From Bacteroidales bacterium (lineage in GTDB: Bacteria; Bacteroidota; Bacteroidia; Bacteroidales; JAADJA01), in the NCBI GenBank assembly GCA_030635465.1, contig DAOVYU010000041.1, positions 1 to 7,373 on the forward strand: DNA of 7,373 nt, in the 5' to 3' direction. Below are positions 1 to 6,509 of the stretch, piece after piece; position 1 is the first letter of the stretch, and each line of letters starts with the position of its first letter. The notes beneath the pieces were generated by a model. That model made no database searches and had not been told where the DNA came from. It saw only the letters and a program-made list of their open reading frames with translations. The position numbers were made by a program, and so were the translations under genes.

Positions 1-15
1 ACAATTAACTAAATA

Positions 16-483
16 ATGACCTGGACAATAATTGCTGTTTTAATCGGAGTTGGTTTTTTATTCTTATTACTTGAAATATTGGTGCTTCCAGGTACCAATA
101 TTGCAGGAGTACTTGGGTTTGTATTGTTAGGAATCGGGATTTGGCAGGCTTATGCTGTATATGGTGGTGTTGCAGGTACGATAGCGCTGGTTTTAATTGT
201 GATTTTTTCAGTTATAGCCCTTTATTTTGCCTTAAAGTCGAATACCTGGAAACGAGCTGCCCTCAATAAAAATATTGAGGGAAAAGTAAACATTATTGAT
301 AGTGAGAAAATAAAACCTGGCGACCATGGAAAAGCAATTTCCAGACTTGTACCCATGGGAAAAGCAATCATCAATGGAGAATATTATGAAGTTAAAACCA
401 ATGGTGAATTTATTGACCAGGAAACTGAAATTGAAGTTGTTAAAATTGAATACAATAAAGTATTCGTTAAAAAAATAAATTAA
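16..483 (+). CDS. Short NfeD-family membrane protein (NfeD-like C-terminal OB domain)
   Basis: Predicted inner-membrane partner of the flotillin encoded just downstream. The 155-residue protein has about three hydrophobic helices (roughly residues 3-23, 28-46 and 51-73). They include the family-typical stretch LLLEILVLPGTNIAGVLGF, an acidic residue followed by a PG turn and a glycine-rich helix. A soluble domain follows (about 86-155) with the NfeD OB-fold pattern: GDHGKAISRL, then a PMGKAIINGEYYEV strand pair, GEFI, and a closing valine/isoleucine-rich strand. The length fits the short NfeD form that lacks the N-terminal ClpP-like serine protease domain. The gene ends 5 nt before floA, so the two are surely co-transcribed. 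Stop codons occur in all three frames just before the ATG, so any upstream gene ends at or before this point. By family knowledge, NfeD OB domains cooperate with SPFH proteins; a direct interaction here is inferred. Confidence 0.9.
   Translation: MTWTIIAVLIGVGFLFLLLEILVLPGTNIAGVLGFVLLGIGIWQAYAVYGGVAGTIALVLIVIFSVIALYFALKSNTWKRAALNKNIEGKVNIIDSEKIKPGDHGKAISRLVPMGKAIINGEYYEVKTNGEFIDQETEIEVVKIEYNKVFVKKIN
260..281 (+). repeat. Perfect 9-bp inverted repeat with AAAA loop inside the NfeD-like gene
   Basis: CCCTCAATA (260-268) and TATTGAGGG (273-281) are perfectly complementary across a 4-nt AAAA loop. The element lies in coding sequence, between the last membrane helix and the OB domain. It has no T-run on either side, so it does not look like an intrinsic terminator. 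It could form an mRNA hairpin or be chance. Confidence 0.5.
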
Positions 484-488
484 AAGAT

Positions 489-1493
489 ATGGAAGCAAAT
501 GTTTTTATCATCATTGCAATTGGAGTAGCATCGTTATTTGGATTATGGATAATCTTCTATTTTATCCCTGTAGGATTATGGTTTACAGCCCTCTTATCAG
601 GCGTTAGAATATCATTACTTCAATTGGTTTTTATGCGCTGGCGGAAAGTGCCACCGCAAATAATTGTAAGGAGCATGATCTCTGCTACAAAAGCTGGATT
701 AACAGTAAACAGGGATGAACTCGAAGCACATTATCTTGCTGGAGGTAACGTTGTTTCAGTTATAAATGCTTTAATATCTGCCGATAAAGCGAATATTGAA
801 TTGGATTTTAAAACCGCCACAGCTATTGATCTTGCCGGTCGTGATGTTTTGGAAGCTGTTCAAATGTCAGTTAACCCAAAGGTGATCGATACCCCACCTG
901 TTACTGCTGTAGCAAAAGATGGAATTCAATTGGTTAGTAAAGCCAGGGTAACAGTGCGAGCAAATATCAAACAATTGGTTGGTGGTGCCGGTGAAGAAAC
1001 TGTTCTTGCCAGGGTAGGAGAAGGGGTTGTATCCTCCATTGGTTCTGCCGACTCGCATAAATCTGTTCTTGAGAATCCTGATTCTATTTCCAGGGTGGTA
1101 TTGGATAAAGGACTGGACTCAGGTACAGCTTTCGAAATCCTTTCCATCGATATCGCTGATATCGATATTGGGAAAAATATTGGTGCAGTGCTGCAAATGG
1201 ATCAGGCAAATGCCGATAAAAATATTGCACAGGCCAAAGCAGAAGAAAGAAGAGCTATGGCTGTTGCTGTTGAGCAGGAAATGAAAGCTAAAGCCCAGGA
1301 AGCAAGGGCCAAAGTTATTTTGGCAGAAGTTGAGATTCCACTTGCTATGGCAGATTCTTTCAGATCAGGAAATTTGGGTATCATGGATTATTATAAATTT
1401 AAAAATATTCAGGCCGACACTCAGATGAGAGAGTCTATTGCTGAGCCCTCACAAACACGGACAAAAACTAAACCTGATAAGGGAAATGAGTAA
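489..1493 (+). CDS. floA: Flotillin-like protein FloA (SPFH/YqfA, UPF0365 family)
   Basis: Membrane-associated scaffold of the SPFH superfamily, which in Bacillus organises functional membrane microdomains. The 334-residue length is normal for FloA/YqfA. The N-terminal hydrophobic segment (about 5-43) probably forms a membrane hairpin. It is followed by highly family-typical blocks: KVPPQIIVRSMISATKAGL, then LEAHYLAGGNV, and an SPFH core containing VNPKVIDTPPVTAVAKDGI and VGGAGEETVLARVGEG (about 115-190). After SIDIADIDIGKNIGA comes an alanine/glutamate/lysine-rich coiled-coil stretch (about 235-285) that typically drives oligomerisation. A conserved GNLGIMDYYKFKNIQADT block and a short charged, probably disordered tail rich in K, T and P close the protein. 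The gene starts 5 nt after the NfeD-like stop, which supports one operon. Identification is firm; the microdomain role is transferred from the family. Confidence 0.95.
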   Translation: MEANVFIIIAIGVASLFGLWIIFYFIPVGLWFTALLSGVRISLLQLVFMRWRKVPPQIIVRSMISATKAGLTVNRDELEAHYLAGGNVVSVINALISADKANIELDFKTATAIDLAGRDVLEAVQMSVNPKVIDTPPVTAVAKDGIQLVSKARVTVRANIKQLVGGAGEETVLARVGEGVVSSIGSADSHKSVLENPDSISRVVLDKGLDSGTAFEILSIDIADIDIGKNIGAVLQMDQANADKNIAQAKAEERRAMAVAVEQEMKAKAQEARAKVILAEVEIPLAMADSFRSGNLGIMDYYKFKNIQADTQMRESIAEPSQTRTKTKPDKGNE

Positions 1494-1641
1494 TAGCCTT
1501 GTTAGTTAAATATGAATCAATAAATGTTTTGAATTATATTTCTCTTTGAATTATCAATATATCCTTTCTAAATGAAACCTTTATTGTTCTTTTAGGTAAC
1601 TAATTGGGCAATAGGATACTGAATGATAATAAACGTTTAAA

Positions 1642-1671
1642 TTAGTTTTATTTAAAGAAACATTATTTTTG
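1642..1671 (+). promoter_or_regulatory. Candidate Bacteroidota-type promoter for the RelA/SpoT operon
   Basis: TATTTTTG at 1664-1671 matches the Bacteroidota -7 consensus TAnnTTTG. A weak -33 candidate (TTAG, 1642-1645) lies 18 nt upstream. Transcription would start near 1677-1680, giving a leader of about 30 nt before the ATG at 1708. The surrounding 199-bp gap (1494-1692) contains no convincing gene or terminator. A 10-bp palindrome, TAAACGTTTA (1630-1639), lies just upstream. The -7 match is clear but the -33 match is poor, so confidence is moderate. Confidence 0.5.
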
Positions 1672-1707
1672 CGCCCAAATTGAATCGAGAGGTTGATTTA
1701 TTCACGA

Positions 1708-3909
1708 ATGGCAAAGGTTGAAATAAATAACGACAGAGTTCGAATGATTTACAGGGAATTGCTAACCCTGTGTAGACCATTTATACAAAAGGATGAGCTT
1801 GTGAAGCTTAGAAAAGCTTTTGAAATGGTGATACAATTTCATCGTCCAACCTGGGAGGAAACTGGAGAAGAGTATATTTATCATTCACTTAATGTAGCCA
1901 AGGTTGCTCTTCAGGAAATAAACCTGGGAATACCTTCTGTAATTTGTGCTTTGTTGCACAATGTTGTTGATGATAAGCAGATTAAATATAATGATATTAA
2001 AGCTCAATTTGGTGATGAAATAGCTATAATATTAGACGGATATACCAGACTTTCTGAAATCAGTACTGAAAAAATATCAGTTCATTCGGAAAACTTCCGG
2101 AGGCTTTATCTTTCATTGGTAAAAGATATCCGTGTTATTCTCATAAAACTTGCGCATCGTTTACAGGATTTGCGCAATTTTGAACAATTGCCAGAAGAAA
2201 AAAGGGAAAAATTCCTTCAGGAAGTAAATCACATTTATATTCCAATAGCCCATCGTCTGGGATTATATGGTATTAAATCGGAGTTAGAAGAACTCTGGTT
2301 AATGCATACTCATCCTGATGTTTATAATTCTATATCACGAAAAATACAGGCATCTCGAACAAAACAAAAGGTGTTTATACAGGATTTTGTTAAACCAGTC
2401 GAAAAACAATTATTTAAGCACAAGTTTGAATTTGATATTAAAGGAAGGCCAAAATCAATTCACAGCATTTGGCGAAAAATGAAGCAGCAGAATGTAGAAT
2501 TTGAAGAGGTATATGATTTGTTTGCTGTCAGGATTATTGTTGATTCGAAGAAAAATAAAGAAAAAGCTGATTGCTGGAGAGTATATTCCATTGTTACAGA
2601 TATATACCAACCCAATCCGAAGAGATTGCGTGATTGGATATCTTCCCCAAAAGCCAGTGGTTACGAATCATTACATACTACCGTAATTGGACAGAATGGA
2701 AAATGGGTGGAAGTTCAAATACGAACTGCCAGAATGGATGAAATTGCTGAACAGGGCCTTGCTGCTCATTGGCGGTATAAAGAGGGTGGTGCGAAAAAAG
2801 AGCAAGAAGCCTGGATGAACAGGATAAGAGATGTAATTGAGAATCCTGATCCTGAAAAATCGGAAAGAAAAAACTTTTCTAAAATAGAATTGTATTCAGA
2901 TAAGATTTTCATTTTTACTCCTGAAGGAGATTTAAAAAAATTACCCAACGGGGCCACCATTCTCGACTTTGCCTATGATATCCATACCAGTGTTGGAGAT
3001 ATGTGCAGTGGTGCAAAAGTAAACGGACGCATAGTACCAATCAGGTATGTTTTACAAAATGGTGATAAAGTTGAGGTAATTACATCTAAAAATCAGCGTC
3101 CTAAATTGGACTGGTTGAATTTTGTGGTTACTTCAAAAGCTAAAAATAAAATCAAAAGGTCAATCAAGGAGGAAAAATATCAGGAAGCTGAAATCGGGAA
3201 AGAAATTTTACGTAGAAAACTTCGTAACAGGAAAATACAGTTCAGTGATACCATTATTGATAAATTAATAAAACAATACAAGTTAAAGTCGTCAGTTGAT
3301 CTATATTATTTAATTGCGATTGAAAAAATTGATCTTTCTGACATTAAAAAAACTATTAATGAAACTGGTTCTGAAGATCCAAAACAAATTGATAAAGAAC
3401 AGGGTAGTCAGCAGCAAGCAACAAAAAATAAGCAAGAGGATCAGAAAAGTTTTATGCTGATTGATGATTCCATCGATCACCTTGATTATGAACTGGCCAG
3501 ATGTTGCAACCCCATCTCTGGTGATGCAGTATTCGGGTTTATTACCATTGGAAAAGGAATTACCATTCATCGAATAAATTGTCCCAATGCGAGACAATTA
3601 TTATCGCGATATGATTACCGTGTAATTGATGTGAAATGGCGCCAGGCAGATGATACAAAAACTTATCTAACAACAATTCATGTATCTGGAAACGATGAAT
3701 TAGGTATTTTAAGTAATATCACACAGGTCATTTCAAATGATTTAAGGGTCAATATGGTCTCAGTAAATATTGATTCCAGAAATGATGGTAAGTTTATTGG
3801 AAACTTTAAAGTTAGTGTAAAAGACACCAAACATCTCGAAATGATTACAAATAAAATCATGAAGGTTAAAGGTGTTAAAAGGGCAACGCGTACCGATATG
3901 GATATCTGA
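1708..3909 (+). CDS. Long RelA/SpoT homolog, probable (p)ppGpp synthetase with degenerate hydrolase domain
   Basis: Stringent-response enzyme that transfers pyrophosphate from ATP to GDP/GTP. I start it at ATG 1708 (733 residues). A TTG at 1693 is possible, but the purine-rich GAGAGG (1687-1692) touches that codon, while it lies 15 nt before the ATG. Domains (ATG numbering) are: HD hydrolase about 25-190, synthetase about 225-365, TGS about 393-460, helical region, a polar Q/K/E-rich linker about 551-580, Cys domain (ARCCNP ... HRINCPNA, about 595-630) and C-terminal ACT about 650-733. The synthetase keeps GRPKS, YDLFAVR, GYESLHTT and the catalytic Glu of VEVQIRT, plus the basic RLRD motif (306-309). 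The hydrolase is altered: the HD motif reads HN (84-85), the usual KLADRLHN reads KLAHRLQD, and HDxxED is HNVVDD. Against Streptococcus Rel, D78, D144 and N148 are replaced. Ribosome binding through the C-terminal half is expected from the family. Synthetase-only activity is my inference. Confidence 0.93.
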   Translation: MAKVEINNDRVRMIYRELLTLCRPFIQKDELVKLRKAFEMVIQFHRPTWEETGEEYIYHSLNVAKVALQEINLGIPSVICALLHNVVDDKQIKYNDIKAQFGDEIAIILDGYTRLSEISTEKISVHSENFRRLYLSLVKDIRVILIKLAHRLQDLRNFEQLPEEKREKFLQEVNHIYIPIAHRLGLYGIKSELEELWLMHTHPDVYNSISRKIQASRTKQKVFIQDFVKPVEKQLFKHKFEFDIKGRPKSIHSIWRKMKQQNVEFEEVYDLFAVRIIVDSKKNKEKADCWRVYSIVTDIYQPNPKRLRDWISSPKASGYESLHTTVIGQNGKWVEVQIRTARMDEIAEQGLAAHWRYKEGGAKKEQEAWMNRIRDVIENPDPEKSERKNFSKIELYSDKIFIFTPEGDLKKLPNGATILDFAYDIHTSVGDMCSGAKVNGRIVPIRYVLQNGDKVEVITSKNQRPKLDWLNFVVTSKAKNKIKRSIKEEKYQEAEIGKEILRRKLRNRKIQFSDTIIDKLIKQYKLKSSVDLYYLIAIEKIDLSDIKKTINETGSEDPKQIDKEQGSQQQATKNKQEDQKSFMLIDDSIDHLDYELARCCNPISGDAVFGFITIGKGITIHRINCPNARQLLSRYDYRVIDVKWRQADDTKTYLTTIHVSGNDELGILSNITQVISNDLRVNMVSVNIDSRNDGKFIGNFKVSVKDTKHLEMITNKIMKVKGVKRATRTDMDI

Positions 3910-3913
3910 TCGT

Positions 3914-4843
3914 ATGAAAAATGTAAGTGGTTTTAAATTAAAATTAGAAGAAGGCTTTACATATCCCTTTAAAATTACTGGAAAAATTGACTTGCCGGAT
4001 AGTAATGAATACTTTATTCTGGAAGATCCGAATGAGGTAAAGCACTTATTGTTAACCCACTATTACAAAAATTTTAATTTCAAATTAGGGCAAACCATTC
4101 AATGCAGGATTGATAAAATTAATTGCAATGGCAAGATTTACCTCGAACCAGAACATCCCCATTATAAATTGGATCATGCTTATGATTTTCCCTTCCAATC
4201 AATTGAAGATTATATGGATAATATTGGCAAATTACATCAATTTGCAATTTTTACAGATACTTTCAATAATGAAATAAAAATTCCTGCTGAAACAATTCCT
4301 GTTAAAATAGATTCAGGAGTACATGTTAAATTTATGGTTTCGAGAATTAAGAAGGGGAGGGTTTATTTAAGCAGTAATGGCCTAAAGGAGGAATATAATC
4401 ATTTTGAAGAAGGGAAATATTATTATTTCAGGATTGTTCAATTCAGGTTATATCCTGACAATAGGAGTTATTATATATTGAAATATGACCATGAAACCGA
4501 TCAGGAAGGATATACTTATAAATTGAGAAGTAAATACTTTGAAAAATACGATTTTAAAATTGGGCAATCTATTCAATGCCGGATGATTCAAGAAGATAAA
4601 GAAACTTATCTGGAACCAAAACATCCTTATTATACCATTGGCAAAGAATATACATTTGATATCATCGGCGATGAATTTATTATCGATTACCCTCAAGGAG
4701 AAATCGATGCATATTTATTGAAGAATGATTATGGAAAATCGATACATGTTCCGAAAAATGGTGTGAAAGGAAAAGTAAAAGATGGAAAACTAATGTGCAC
4801 CATTTCTGATATTCGAAAGAGCCGCCTCCATTTGGATTGTTAA
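3914..4843 (+). CDS. Uncharacterised protein with tandemly duplicated OB/S1-like modules
   Basis: I do not recognise a named family. With the ATG at 3914 the protein has 309 residues. An in-frame ATG at 3872 would add 14 residues but overlaps the preceding gene by 38 nt, so 3914, four bases after the RelA/SpoT stop, is preferred. There is no signal peptide or membrane helix, so it is probably cytoplasmic. It is built from two copies of a roughly 145-residue unit (about 11-154 and 164-309). Each opens with EEG..Y.F.I, carries FKLGQTIQCR or FKIGQSIQCR, then YLEPEHPHY or YLEPKHPYY. Each ends with a small beta-rich piece closing in a basic VSRIKKGRVYL or ISDIRKSRLHL strand. The alternating short beta strands, the glycine before a strand (GQ.IQCR) and the basic closing strand suggest four OB-fold or S1-like modules, hence nucleic-acid or ribosome binding. 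This is inference from pattern. Tight coupling to the alarmone synthetase gene suggests shared regulation. Confidence 0.85.
   Translation: MKNVSGFKLKLEEGFTYPFKITGKIDLPDSNEYFILEDPNEVKHLLLTHYYKNFNFKLGQTIQCRIDKINCNGKIYLEPEHPHYKLDHAYDFPFQSIEDYMDNIGKLHQFAIFTDTFNNEIKIPAETIPVKIDSGVHVKFMVSRIKKGRVYLSSNGLKEEYNHFEEGKYYYFRIVQFRLYPDNRSYYILKYDHETDQEGYTYKLRSKYFEKYDFKIGQSIQCRMIQEDKETYLEPKHPYYTIGKEYTFDIIGDEFIIDYPQGEIDAYLLKNDYGKSIHVPKNGVKGKVKDGKLMCTISDIRKSRLHLDC
3944..4375 (+). repeat. Internal protein repeat, copy A (OB/S1-like unit)
   Basis: Encodes about residues 11-154 of the uncharacterised protein. It aligns with copy B through LEEG versus FEEG, FKLGQTIQCR versus FKIGQSIQCR, YLEPEHPHY versus YLEPKHPYY and VSRIKKGRVYL versus ISDIRKSRLHL, with a nearly constant offset of 153-155 residues. 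Some DNA-level similarity remains around GGGCAA (4088-4093). Confidence 0.8.
4403..4840 (+). repeat. Internal protein repeat, copy B (OB/S1-like unit)
   Basis: Encodes about residues 164-309 and matches copy A block by block, including the FKIGQSIQCR core (GGGCAA at 4562-4567) and the YLEPKHPYY motif. The second halves of the two copies are more diverged, but both contain an I.(I/V)P strand (IKIPAETIPVK versus IHVPKNGVKGK) followed by a basic closing strand. Confidence 0.8.
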
Positions 4844-4844
4844 T

Positions 4845-4877
4845 AAAAACCTCACCAAATAAATGATGAGGTTTTTT
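4845..4877. terminator. Bidirectional intrinsic terminator between convergent genes
   Basis: AAAAACCTCA (4845-4854) pairs perfectly with TGAGGTTTTT (4867-4876) around a 12-nt AT-rich loop. The plus strand ends in six Ts (4872-4877), and the minus strand also ends in a T-run because the left arm is A-rich. The element begins directly after the stop at 4843 and lies before the minus-strand stop at 4892, so it can serve both transcripts. The GC core is only four pairs, so strength is uncertain. Confidence 0.75.
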
Positions 4878-4891
4878 GTAGGGTTTAAGTA

Positions 4892-5701
4892 TTAGCGAAT
4901 CACTAACCTTTCTGTATGATTTCCAGCACGTATAAAATAAATACCTGAGTCAAACTCCGAAACATCAATTGTTTGTTTCATATCAGATATTTCAATCCTC
5001 TTCACCATTTGCCCGTGCAGGTTAATAATTTCCATATAGTTATTTTGATTAGGACTATTGGTAGCCTCTACATAGATATAATCAGTTGCAGGATTTGGAT
5101 AAAATCTAATAGCTTCAGATGCCATGTTATCTGAAATTCCAACAGCTGGTGATGCTGTGAATTGAGAAAGATGAATTTTATCACCACCTGTATTTCCATT
5201 TCCATTAGCTGCATTGATAGCTGCGTAAAAAGTTATATCACCAATTGATTCAGCAGGAGCGGTCCAGGTAAAAAACCACACGGTGCCCGTATCAGCAATT
5301 GGATTATTTCCAAGTAAGGTATGGGTAACAGCACCATTATTGTTGGCCATTTGCGTCATACCAAGTACTCCGGGAGTGAAAGTGCCAACTTTATCTCCTA
5401 ATACATTTTCTGCAGTAGCTTCAAAACCCCATTTGTTTGCATCAGGATCAATTCCAAGAACAAATATTGAATATGTTTCTCCGGGAGTATATCCTGTTCC
5501 TATTATTTCACTAACTAACCAGTCATCTTCGTTGATTGGAGAGAAATCACTGTGACATTGTGTACAATTTGATCCACCATCTCCTGGTGATCCTGTCCGT
5601 CCTCCGGGTGAACCTCCAGGGTACATTACTTCACTGGTAAATACCATAAACAATGCTGGTATTGCTAAAACAATTAGAATGTTGTAGATTTTTTTCATCA
5701 T
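4892..5701 (-). CDS. Secreted CXXCH-motif protein with Reeler/choice-of-anchor-like domain and T9SS type A sorting domain
   Basis: Predicted exported protein of 269 residues. An N-terminal signal peptide (KK, then a hydrophobic core about 6-22) is followed by a Gly/Pro/Ser-rich stretch with GSPGDGGSNCTQCH (about 37-50). Its CTQCH is a canonical single c-type haem motif. The pattern GxPGD...CTQCH followed by a beta-rich domain (about 55-185, with GYTPGETYSIFV, WGFEAT and GDITFYAAINAANGNG) is what I recall from Reeler or choice-of-anchor V proteins of Bacteroidota. The end (about 199-269) is a classic T9SS type A sorting domain: FYPNPATDYIYVE, MEIINLHGQMV, FDSGIYFIR and a final RLVIR. It should be exported by Sec, then carried across the outer membrane and anchored or released. 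Two ATGs in tandem make the exact start ambiguous by one codon. Haem attachment is not proven, and its redox role is unknown. The gene has its own promoter and no obvious operon partner. Confidence 0.88.
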   Translation of the reverse strand: MMKKIYNILIVLAIPALFMVFTSEVMYPGGSPGGRTGSPGDGGSNCTQCHSDFSPINEDDWLVSEIIGTGYTPGETYSIFVLGIDPDANKWGFEATAENVLGDKVGTFTPGVLGMTQMANNNGAVTHTLLGNNPIADTGTVWFFTWTAPAESIGDITFYAAINAANGNGNTGGDKIHLSQFTASPAVGISDNMASEAIRFYPNPATDYIYVEATNSPNQNNYMEIINLHGQMVKRIEISDMKQTIDVSEFDSGIYFIRAGNHTERLVIR

Positions 5702-5742
5702 ATTAATTTTTTAATGGTTAATAAATCATTTGAAAGGTAAAA

Positions 5743-5774
5743 CAAAGATAAGTTGATTGTTGTTCAAAGTCAAA
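5743..5774 (-). promoter_or_regulatory. Bacteroidota-type promoter for the secreted CXXCH protein
   Basis: Read on the minus strand, TTTG (5774-5771) is followed by 20 nt and then TATCTTTG (5750-5743), a full match to the Bacteroidota -33 TTTG and -7 TAnnTTTG boxes at the expected spacing. The start of transcription would be near 5736, leaving a leader of about 35 nt before ATG 5701. No strong Shine-Dalgarno is seen, which is usual in this phylum. The promoter fills most of the 107-bp gap after the response regulator gene. Confidence 0.75.
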
Positions 5775-5808
5775 CCAAATCTTATTTATATTGAAGAGAT
5801 ATCGATAT

Positions 5809-6507
5809 TTAGGAGATCAATAATCGGAACCCATTTCCATGAACATTCAAGATCTCTATGTCAGGGTCTTTTTTGAGATATTTTCTAAGTTTGGTGATAT
5901 AAACATCCATGCTTCTGGTGGTAAAATAACCTTCTTCTCCCCAGATGGATTTTAGTGCGATGTCACGGTAAAGAATATCGTTTTTATGCGTGCATAATAA
6001 TTTTAGCAGTTCAGCTTCTTTAGGTGAGAGTTTTATTGATTTACCATTATAAACCAAGGACCGAACCCTATATTCAAATGTGTATATTCCTATTTGGAAA
6101 ACATCCTGCTCTTGTGCAGATGTTTGGTTGGTGGATTTATTGCGCTGTAATATGGCATTGATTTTATAAATTAACACTTCCGAATCAAAGGGTTTGGTAA
6201 GGTAATCATCTGCACCGGTTTGATATCCTTTTAATATGTCTTCTTTTAATGTTTTTGCAGTTAGAAAAATAAAAGGAATCGCCGGATTTAATTCTTTTAT
6301 GTTTTTTGCAATAGTAATTCCATCGACATTGGGGAGCATAATATCCAACACACACAATTGGTAGTTTCCTGAATGAAAAGTTTGCAGGGCATGCTTTCCA
6401 TCGTCTACCCAGTCAACAGAAAAATCGTTCATTTCCAGATACGATTTAAGTACAGAACCAAAATTATGATCATCTTCAACCAACAATATTTTTGCTTTAT
6501 CTGTCAT
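5809..6507 (-). CDS. OmpR-family response regulator (RprY-like)
   Basis: DNA-binding output protein of a two-component system, 232 residues, normal for the family. The receiver domain (about 5-122) has the acidic pair in LVEDD (E11-D13), the phosphoacceptor Asp55 in VLDIMLPNVDG, Thr83 in FLTAKT and Lys105 in DYLTKPF, so all key receiver residues are present. A short polar linker leads to an OmpR/PhoB winged helix (about 136-232) with LSPKEAELLKLL, SIWGEEGYFTTRSMDVYITKLRKYL and the terminal wing NVHGNGFRL. The ATG follows the kinase stop after only two bases, so the pair is translationally coupled and the neighbouring kinase is its likely partner. The sequence resembles RprY of Bacteroides, but I cannot prove orthology or name the regulon. 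Confidence 0.95.
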   Translation of the reverse strand: MTDKAKILLVEDDHNFGSVLKSYLEMNDFSVDWVDDGKHALQTFHSGNYQLCVLDIMLPNVDGITIAKNIKELNPAIPFIFLTAKTLKEDILKGYQTGADDYLTKPFDSEVLIYKINAILQRNKSTNQTSAQEQDVFQIGIYTFEYRVRSLVYNGKSIKLSPKEAELLKLLCTHKNDILYRDIALKSIWGEEGYFTTRSMDVYITKLRKYLKKDPDIEILNVHGNGFRLLIS

Positions 6508-6509
6508 TT

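Noticed and set aside
1146..1166. Perfect 9-bp inverted repeat ATCGATATC / GATATCGAT with a 3-nt loop inside floA.
   Set aside because: It arises from the conserved, self-similar peptide SIDIADIDIG encoded with ATC/GAT codons, so a coding origin explains it. There is no T-run or other regulatory context.
1693..1707. TTG start five codons upstream for the RelA/SpoT protein.
   Set aside because: The purine-rich stretch directly abuts the TTG, leaving no spacing, and an ATG follows at 1708. It cannot be fully excluded.
3872..3913. Upstream in-frame ATG for the OB-like repeat protein.
   Set aside because: It would overlap the RelA/SpoT coding region by 38 nt, and the added residues are simply the other frame of its conserved C-terminal end. 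ATG 3914 sits naturally four bases after the stop.
5283..5555. Plus-strand 90-codon open frame opposite the secreted CXXCH protein gene.
   Set aside because: It is the antisense shadow of a well-supported gene, with no family motifs or start context of its own.
5799..5808. ATATCGATAT palindrome directly after the response regulator stop; a 12-mer including it also occurs in floA at 1158-1169.
   Set aside because: Short and AT-rich, with no loop for a terminator. The shared 12-mer is explained in floA by the repeated Ile-Asp codons, so I treat the match as chance.
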